DNA of 20,800 bases from Rariglobus sp967755175 (lineage in GTDB: Bacteria > Verrucomicrobiota > Verrucomicrobiia > Opitutales > Opitutaceae): positions 1-20,800 of the forward strand of contig CBRAFO010000065.1 of assembly GCA_967755175.1 (NCBI GenBank), in the 5' to 3' direction. Numbering within the stretch: position 1 is the stretch's first letter; each line of letters starts with the position of its first letter. Under the pieces are notes generated by a model. It saw only the letters and a program-made list of their open reading frames with translations. It was not told the origin of the DNA and made no database searches. Of the stretch, positions 16,716 through 20,800 are shown piece after piece. The translations under genes were made by a program, and so were the position numbers.

Positions 16716-18695
16716 TCAACGGGGATTGATGCGGATAACCGTCAGCGAGTTGGCCGGGGCTTCGTAGTCGAACGTCGGGGCGATGGTGATGGACGATGTC
16801 TGCGGTTGCAGGGCGCGCTCGTTCACCTCCAGCGCATTGGTGCCAGCCAAGACGGTCTTCACTGCGCTGGAGGGGAGATTTTTCGCACCGGTGAGTTCGA
16901 TGTGCAGCGGCTTCGCGACGGTCGCGCCGTTCACGAGTTTGAGGATGAGATCGCCGGTCTGGCTGTCGCGCACCGAGGAGGCGGCGAAGGTGACGGGCGT
17001 GGCCGCATTGCCGACCGTGGTCGTCAGGTAGGTGTCGCCGCTGTTCACACTGAACAACTGCTGCACGTGGTAGTTGATCGTCGGGAGGACCTCGGTGTTG
17101 GTGAAATAGATGAGGTTGGGGCTCCAGTGGATGTGACCGTGTTTGGCCAGCAAGGGGGCGTAGGAGGCCAGTCGGACGACATCGGCGTTGCGTTCGAGGC
17201 TCGTGAGGTAGGCGGCTTCGGCGATCGCGGAGCGCAGGGTGCTGCGGCGCTTGTCGTCGTGGGCGGCCCATTCGCCGAGATAAACCTTCGACTTCGTGCG
17301 GTCGTAGGCGTCGTAGCGTTGGAGATTGTTCCAGAACCACTGGGGGGACTTGTAGCAGTGTTCGTCCACCACGGGGACGCGTAGCTCGTCGGCGATTTTC
17401 CAGCCATCGGTGTAGTCGCTGCCATCGGGATCTGGTCCGACGGTGCCGACGACGGTGATCTCGGGGTGCTTCGCCTTCACCGCTTCGTAGATCAGTTGAA
17501 ACCGCTCTTTGAAGACGGGCGTGATGTGATCCTCGTTGCCTACGCCGAGATACTGGAGGTGAAACGGCTCGGGGTGGCCGGCGGCGGCACGCTGGGCACC
17601 CCACGTGGAGGTGACGGGGCCGTTGGCATATTCGATCAGGTCGAGCACGTCTTGGACGTAGGCGGGCATCTGGTCCATGGGCAGGCCGAGCTGGCCGATC
17701 CCCCATTTGTGGCTGACGCGTTGGTTTGAGTTTTGGCAGCACACACCAGCGGCGACGACGGGCAGCGGTTTGGCACCGATGTCTTCGCAGAACTGGAAAT
17801 ACTCGAAGTAGCCGAGGCCCACGCTTTGGTGATAACGCCAGATGTTCGATTGGCCTTTGCGCTGCTCGACGGGACCAATGGAGTCCTTCCAGCGATACAT
17901 GTTGTCGAGGCCGTCGCCGTGGACGAGGCAACCTCCGGGGAAACGCATGAACTTCGGCTTCAGATCGGCGATGACTTGCGCGAGGTCGGCGCGAAGTCCG
18001 TTGGGGCGGTTGTGGAAAGTTTTCGCCGGGAAAAGGGAAACCATGTCGAGAGCGACCTTGCCCGGTCCGGTGGCGAGCACGATGAGACGGGCGTCGGCGT
18101 CAGTGGTCGAGGGCACGAGACTGGCGGATGCTTTTTTCCAGTCGGCGGACGGCGCAGGCAGGCGTGCTTCGGAGAGGAGCACTCCGGTCTTGGTTTCGAG
18201 GCGCACGGTAAGCGGGGCGGCCGAGCCGGCGAGCTGGCGGGCGAAGAGCGAGAGATTGTAGGTCTCACCGGCTTTTACCGCGATGCCATCGAAGCCTTCG
18301 TTTTGGAGGCCCACACCGGCGCTCGAACCTGAACCGGATTTGTCCACGGTGAGCACGGCGTAGCTGGGGTTGTGATCGTTGAGCGGCGCGGCGGTTTCGA
18401 TGGCGACCGAGCCTTGGGCGCCGTCGCGTTGGACGAGTTGCCACGCCGTGAGGGAGTTCCAGCCATCGTGGTCGGCGGCGGAATAGTCGAAGGAGCGGTT
18501 CTGGATCAGCTCGGCGTAGAGTCCGCCGTCGGCGGCGTAGCTGAGGTCTTCAAAGAAGATGCCCACGAGGTCGGGGCTGATGGCCTTGCCGGGGGCGCCG
18601 GCTTGCACGGTCACGGTGGTCGTTTGAGCGTGGATCGTCGGTAGCGCGAGGCTGAGTAAGACGCCGGGAAGGACGGATTTGAGGGAGGGGATCAT
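16716..18695 (-). CDS. Secreted GH51 alpha-L-arabinofuranosidase
   Basis: The 659-residue protein starts with a signal peptide (VLLSLALPTIHA, cleavage near residue 23). VGIFFEDLSYAADGGLYAEL begins the catalytic fold and is interrupted by a carbohydrate-binding-module-like sandwich (about residues 75-225). The barrel follows, with FMRFPGGCLVHGD, the acid/base Glu388 in YLGVGNEDH and the nucleophile Glu475 in YLGEWAAH. A C-terminal beta-sandwich (about 530-659) ends the protein. GH51 enzymes remove terminal alpha-arabinofuranose from arabinan, arabinoxylan or arabinogalactan with retention; a few act on beta-glucans, which fits less well here. It is the first gene of the probable GH51-GH43-GH28-GH30 operon. 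A GTTA-N4-TAAC dyad lies 138 bases upstream. There is no clear ribosome binding site at 18695. Confidence 0.92.
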   Translation of the reverse strand: MIPSLKSVLPGVLLSLALPTIHAQTTTVTVQAGAPGKAISPDLVGIFFEDLSYAADGGLYAELIQNRSFDYSAADHDGWNSLTAWQLVQRDGAQGSVAIETAAPLNDHNPSYAVLTVDKSGSGSSAGVGLQNEGFDGIAVKAGETYNLSLFARQLAGSAAPLTVRLETKTGVLLSEARLPAPSADWKKASASLVPSTTDADARLIVLATGPGKVALDMVSLFPAKTFHNRPNGLRADLAQVIADLKPKFMRFPGGCLVHGDGLDNMYRWKDSIGPVEQRKGQSNIWRYHQSVGLGYFEYFQFCEDIGAKPLPVVAAGVCCQNSNQRVSHKWGIGQLGLPMDQMPAYVQDVLDLIEYANGPVTSTWGAQRAAAGHPEPFHLQYLGVGNEDHITPVFKERFQLIYEAVKAKHPEITVVGTVGPDPDGSDYTDGWKIADELRVPVVDEHCYKSPQWFWNNLQRYDAYDRTKSKVYLGEWAAHDDKRRSTLRSAIAEAAYLTSLERNADVVRLASYAPLLAKHGHIHWSPNLIYFTNTEVLPTINYHVQQLFSVNSGDTYLTTTVGNAATPVTFAASSVRDSQTGDLILKLVNGATVAKPLHIELTGAKNLPSSAVKTVLAGTNALEVNERALQPQTSSITIAPTFDYEAPANSLTVIRINPR

Positions 18696-18829
18696 GGACG
18701 TTGCGAGAAGGATGACGGCGGGAGAGCGCGATGGGGATCATCGACCAAGGAATCCCTGAGGTAACATTAGGGGCGGAGCCGGGGGGAAGATGATGTAAGT
18801 GTTACGATGGTGCCGGCCCAGATTTAAAC

Positions 18830-18847
18830 CGCGTTAATGTTAACGCG
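18830..18847. promoter_or_regulatory. Operator-like dyad upstream of the GH51 operon
   Basis: CGCGTTAA, two bases (TG) and TTAACGCG form a perfect 18-bp dyad. Its core GTTA-N4-TAAC (18833-18844) begins 138 bases upstream of the GH51 start. The same core occurs 134 bases upstream of the second GH43 gene. The symmetry suggests a dimeric regulator. Which of the two local regulators binds, if either, is unknown. Confidence 0.45.
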
Positions 18848-19030
18848 TGGGAAATCGGCTCCGCCCTCCCATGCGTGCCCTCGGTCGCAGTCGGCGAGCA
18901 ACGATTCTGGAGGGGGGCTGGACGTATCGATTTCGGTGTAACCCGCTACAAACTATATGCCTGCACCGATAAGCTCCGTGCTTAAGCAAGCATTCGGGCG
19001 GCGCGTCTCAATGAGGTCGGAGGCCGCCTT

Positions 19031-19249
19031 TACGAGATAAGAGCCGGCTCATATGACGTATCGGCCGGCTCCTTTGACATAGGGGAGGGCTCCTATGTCA
19101 TACCATCGGGCTCCTATGACATAGGGGAGGGCCGATATGTCATATAGGCCGGCCCCTTTGACATAGGAGCCCTCCTCTATGTCATATCAGCCCGCCGATA
19201 CGTCATAGGAGAGGGCTCCAATGACATATCAGCCGGCGCTAAGAAGGTA
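19031..19249. repeat. Strictly 21-bp-periodic array of 9-bp palindromic cores
   Basis: Nine cores of form TATG(A/T)CATA or near variants start at 19052, 19073, 19094, 19115, 19136, 19157, 19178, 19199 and 19220, exactly 21 bases apart. A diverged unit precedes them at 19031 (TACGAGATA) and another follows at 19241. Each core is a dyad around a central A or T. The 12-base linkers are GC-rich and looser (often GGCTCC or GCCGGC). Read on the plus strand, one frame gives seven-residue repeats such as YDVSAGS, FDIGEGS and YVIPSGS, but it has no start codon and a TAG at 19145-19147. It lies 3' of the second GH43 gene and 5' of GH51. Confidence 0.9.
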
Positions 19250-19301
19250 AGAGGTGGCGGGAACCAGGCTTCACGAAGTCTGAGCGGGCCTTCCGAAGGT
19301 G

Positions 19302-20285
19302 CTAGTGAGCGCCGGCCGGGGCGACGACGCCTTCAGTGGTTTGCACTACGCGTCGGATCGTGCCGTCGGGGTTGTAGAAGAGTTCGTCCACGCAGACTGA
19401 GCGGCGGAAGCTGCCTCCGGTGTTTGGGTATTGGATGCCGCCGTTGTGGTAGAAGAAGTAAGAGTGGCCTTTGAAGTCGATGATGGCCTGGTGGATGGTG
19501 TTGCTGTTGAAGGCACCTTCACTGAGGAGGCCGCGGAATGTCCAAGGGCCGGTGATTTTCGTCGCCGTGGAGTAGGCCATTTTCTCGGGAAAGCCGAAGG
19601 CGTAGCTGAGGTAATAGAGGCCGTTGCGCTTATGAACCCAGGGTGCCTCCGTGTAGTTGCCGCCGACTTGGTTGTCGGGCACGACTTGGATCGGGCCGTC
19701 GAGCTCCGTCATACTGGGCTTCAGCTTCGCGTAGTAACACTTTTGGTTGCCCCAAAAGAGCCAAGCTTGGCCGTCGTCGTCGATCAGCACGGCCGGGTCG
19801 ATGTCGTCCCAACCGATTTTCGTGGCCTTGGTCATGTCGTTGGTGATGAGCGCGGAGCCGCGGGCGTCTTTGAATGGGCCGATCGGGGAATCACCGACGG
19901 CGACACCGATGCATTTGCCTGGGATGGTAGCGTGGTTCATCGGCACATACCAAAAGAACTTCCCGTTGCGCTCGATGACGTGTCCGGCCCAAGCGTCGCC
20001 TTTGGCCCACGTAAAGTCGGCGGGGGAGAGCGGAGAGCCGTGGGCGGTCCAGTTGACCATGTCGGTCGAGGAATAGACCAGCCAACGGTTCATCACGTAG
20101 TGCGGGTTTTTCTCCGGCGACTCGTCCTGGCCGACGTAGAGGTAAACCGTGCCATCGTGCACAAACGCCGCGGGGTCGGCGGTGAAGACGTCGGAGATGA
20201 TCGGGTTGGCGGCATGCAGCCAGGTGCCGGTCAAGGCGAGCGCAGCGGCGAGGATCGAAGTGAGTCGGGAGGGGCGGAAGTGCAT
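19302..20285 (-). CDS. Secreted GH43 enzyme, copy 2
   Basis: The 327-residue protein has a signal peptide (LTSILAAALALTGTWLHA) and a GH43 beta-propeller with base Asp37 (TADPAA), pKa modulator Asp163 (WDDIDPAVL) and acid Glu213 (NYTEAPW). It is full length and aligns with copy 1 (15619-16614) from the mature N-terminus to the end without large gaps. Both share the segment around WLFWGNQKCYYAKLKP and ARGSAL-TNDMTKATKI, and parts of the DNA are nearly identical, so the pair arose by duplication. Activity is expected on alpha-arabinofuranosyl, beta-xylosyl or beta-galactosyl linkages; the subfamily is not assigned. It forms a single-gene unit: a 0.6 kb gap follows before GH51, and a GTTA-N4-TAAC dyad lies 134 bases upstream. 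The ATG at 20285 is set by the signal peptide. Confidence 0.9.
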   Translation of the reverse strand: MHFRPSRLTSILAAALALTGTWLHAANPIISDVFTADPAAFVHDGTVYLYVGQDESPEKNPHYVMNRWLVYSSTDMVNWTAHGSPLSPADFTWAKGDAWAGHVIERNGKFFWYVPMNHATIPGKCIGVAVGDSPIGPFKDARGSALITNDMTKATKIGWDDIDPAVLIDDDGQAWLFWGNQKCYYAKLKPSMTELDGPIQVVPDNQVGGNYTEAPWVHKRNGLYYLSYAFGFPEKMAYSTATKITGPWTFRGLLSEGAFNSNTIHQAIIDFKGHSYFFYHNGGIQYPNTGGSFRRSVCVDELFYNPDGTIRRVVQTTEGVVAPAGAH

Positions 20286-20418
20286 GAAACGAAGAGGGGC
20301 TGGTTTACCGGGCTGCGCCAGGGCTCGGCTAGGGTTGCAGGCTGGAGGGGCGGCGAATCGGGCGGGTTACCCCATCGAAGATCGGGGATGCGGGTGCGCT
20401 CGCCGAGAGCCTGCTCAG

Positions 20419-20430
20419 GTTAACTATAAC
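20419..20430. promoter_or_regulatory. GTTA-N4-TAAC dyad upstream of the second GH43 gene
   Basis: GTTAACTATAAC has inverted GTTA/TAAC halves around four bases and starts 134 bases upstream of the GH43 start codon. It repeats the core and nearly the distance of the dyad ahead of GH51. The flanks differ, so conservation of the core is what suggests a shared regulator site. Short sites like this can also arise by chance. Confidence 0.35.
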
Positions 20431-20480
20431 GTAGCGAGCGGGAGGCGGGGGTAAGACGGAGGACACTGAGAGCCCAAAGA

Positions 20481-20507
20481 GAGGACGGGACATTCCTGTC
20501 CGTCCTC
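20481..20507. terminator. Terminator-like hairpin after the fibronectin-domain gene
   Basis: GAGGACGG-G-ACA pairs with TGTCCGTCCTC around a TTCC loop (11-bp stem, one bulged G). On the plus strand CCTTCTTTT follows; on the minus strand a weaker TCTTTGGG follows. It is about 190 bases after the stop of the minus-strand gene at the right edge, so it may end that transcript. Confidence 0.4.
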
Positions 20508-20521
20508 CCTTCTTTTGGCTC

Positions 20522-20701
20522 AGGGTGTGTCTGGGAAAGTATTCGGCCCATCGCTGGCGCTCTACGAGTGAAGCGAGAAAAGACGCTGGGCCGGCGTTGT
20601 CCTCGGCGGCACGGGCCGCTGGCCCGCCTCCGCCTCGGCCGCCTTGGCCGAGCCACCCTTTCTCGCTCACGCTGGCCCGGATTTTTTCCCAGACACACCC
20701 T
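20522..20701. mobile_element. 180-bp terminal-inverted-repeat (MITE-like) element
   Basis: Perfect 17-bp inverted ends AGGGTGTGTCTGGGAAA (20522-20538) and its complement (20685-20701) bound a GC-rich interior. The arms keep imperfect symmetry further in (ATTCGGCCC against ATCCGGGCC, GAAGCGAGAAA against GTGAGCGAGAAA). There is no open frame for a transposase, so it would be non-autonomous. No target-site duplication is obvious. A 38-bp copy of one end lies at 7012-7049. The right terminus supplies the stop codon of the adjoining gene. Confidence 0.6.
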
Positions 20702-20800
20702 AGGGCGCGGCGAGGCCGGCTGTGTTCGAGTAGTCCGAGTAACCACCGGTGTTATAGGCGCGGACTCGGTAGCGGACGGCCGTCGGGGTGCTCAGGCCGG
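20700..20800 (-). CDS. C-terminal fragment of a fibronectin type III domain protein (cut by window edge)
   Basis: The minus strand from the window edge encodes 32 residues and a TAG. The peptide includes YRVRAYNTGGYSDYSNT, which matches the last two beta-strands of a fibronectin type III domain: tyrosine-anchored strand YRVRAYN, then YSDYSNT. Such domains are common in extracellular CAZymes and adhesins as spacer modules, so this may be another secreted enzyme of the locus; the rest lies outside the window. The stop codon is formed by the first bases of the inverted-repeat element, so the original gene might have been longer. The domain itself appears complete at this end. Confidence 0.75.
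   Translation of the reverse strand, partial: GLSTPTAVRYRVRAYNTGGYSDYSNTAGLAAP

Larger units (their letters stand above)
18696..19301. other. 0.6 kb gap: GH51 promoter region plus 21-bp repeat array
   Basis: No gene is supported here. The left part (18696-18960) is the presumed promoter region of the GH51 operon, with the dyad at 18830-18847 and a smaller one (GTAA, 3 bases, TTAC) at 18796-18806. A 10-bp palindrome TGCTTAAGCA lies at 18979-18988. The right part (19031-19249) is the periodic array listed separately. About 50 plain bases separate it from the GH43 stop at 19302. No convincing -35/-10 pair can be named. Confidence 0.6.
20286..20699. other. 0.4 kb gap with dyad, hairpin and inverted-repeat element
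   Basis: No gene is supported; the open frames here are translations of GC-rich repeats. From left to right it holds about 130 bases of presumed leader and promoter for the second GH43 gene, the dyad at 20419-20430, a hairpin at 20481-20507, and the 180-bp terminal-inverted-repeat element from 20522. No clear -35/-10 pair was found. Confidence 0.6.

Noticed and set aside
16615..17931. Long minus-strand open frame upstream of GH43 copy 1
   Set aside because: It lies inside GH51 in another frame and encodes low-complexity arginine/proline-rich sequence. The GH43 signal peptide starts cleanly at 16614.
19031..19249. CRISPR array
   Set aside because: The conserved unit is only about 9 bp, the period is 21 bp with no 30-bp-class spacers, linkers resemble each other, and no cas gene is near.

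Overview
The window is a GC-rich stretch of bacterial DNA made up almost entirely of secreted glycoside hydrolases and two sugar-responsive regulators. It is a polysaccharide-utilisation region. I infer a Verrucomicrobiota-type host, most likely Opitutaceae. The reasons are the high GC content, the many secreted CAZymes paired with LacI and AraC regulators without SusC/SusD genes, weak or absent Shine-Dalgarno sequences, and hairpin-rich intergenic repeats. No 16S or marker gene is present, so this is inference only.

Layout from left to right: a GH31 enzyme with an inserted PA14 domain (minus, 8-2965); a small secreted protein of unknown function (minus, 3206-3748); a decayed 0.7 kb gap; a second GH31 without PA14 (minus, 4462-6993); a GH79-like beta-glucuronidase (minus, 7052-8533); a divergent LacI-type regulator (plus, 8761-9843) with a perfect 12-bp palindrome between it and GH79; a GH29 alpha-L-fucosidase (minus, 9933-11633); a divergent AraC-type regulator (plus, 11682-12530); a four-hairpin element; then a probable minus-strand operon read GH51, GH43, GH28, GH30 (18695 down to 12684), whose last two junctions are 4-bp ATGA overlaps. 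A 0.6 kb gap follows, holding a strictly 21-bp-periodic array. Then come a second GH43 (minus, 19302-20285), a gap with a 180-bp inverted-repeat element, and the 3' end of a protein with a fibronectin type III domain at the right edge.

As a set, alpha-xylosidase-like GH31, fucosidase, arabinofuranosidase, GH43, GH28 pectinase, GH30 and GH79 would strip xylose, fucose, arabinose, uronic acid and galactose/glucose-type linkages from a branched plant cell-wall heteropolysaccharide such as fucosylated xyloglucan, pectin side chains or arabinogalactan. Most proteins start with a signal peptide, so the work is done in the periplasm or outside the cell. No transporter or sugar catabolism gene is in the window.

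The least ordinary parts are non-coding. They are the helically phased 21-bp array of 9-bp palindromes (19031-19249), the four back-to-back two-base-loop hairpins (12544-12669), the 180-bp terminal-inverted-repeat element with a solo end copy 13.5 kb away, and a shared GTTA-N4-TAAC dyad about 135 bp upstream of both the GH51 and the second GH43 genes.
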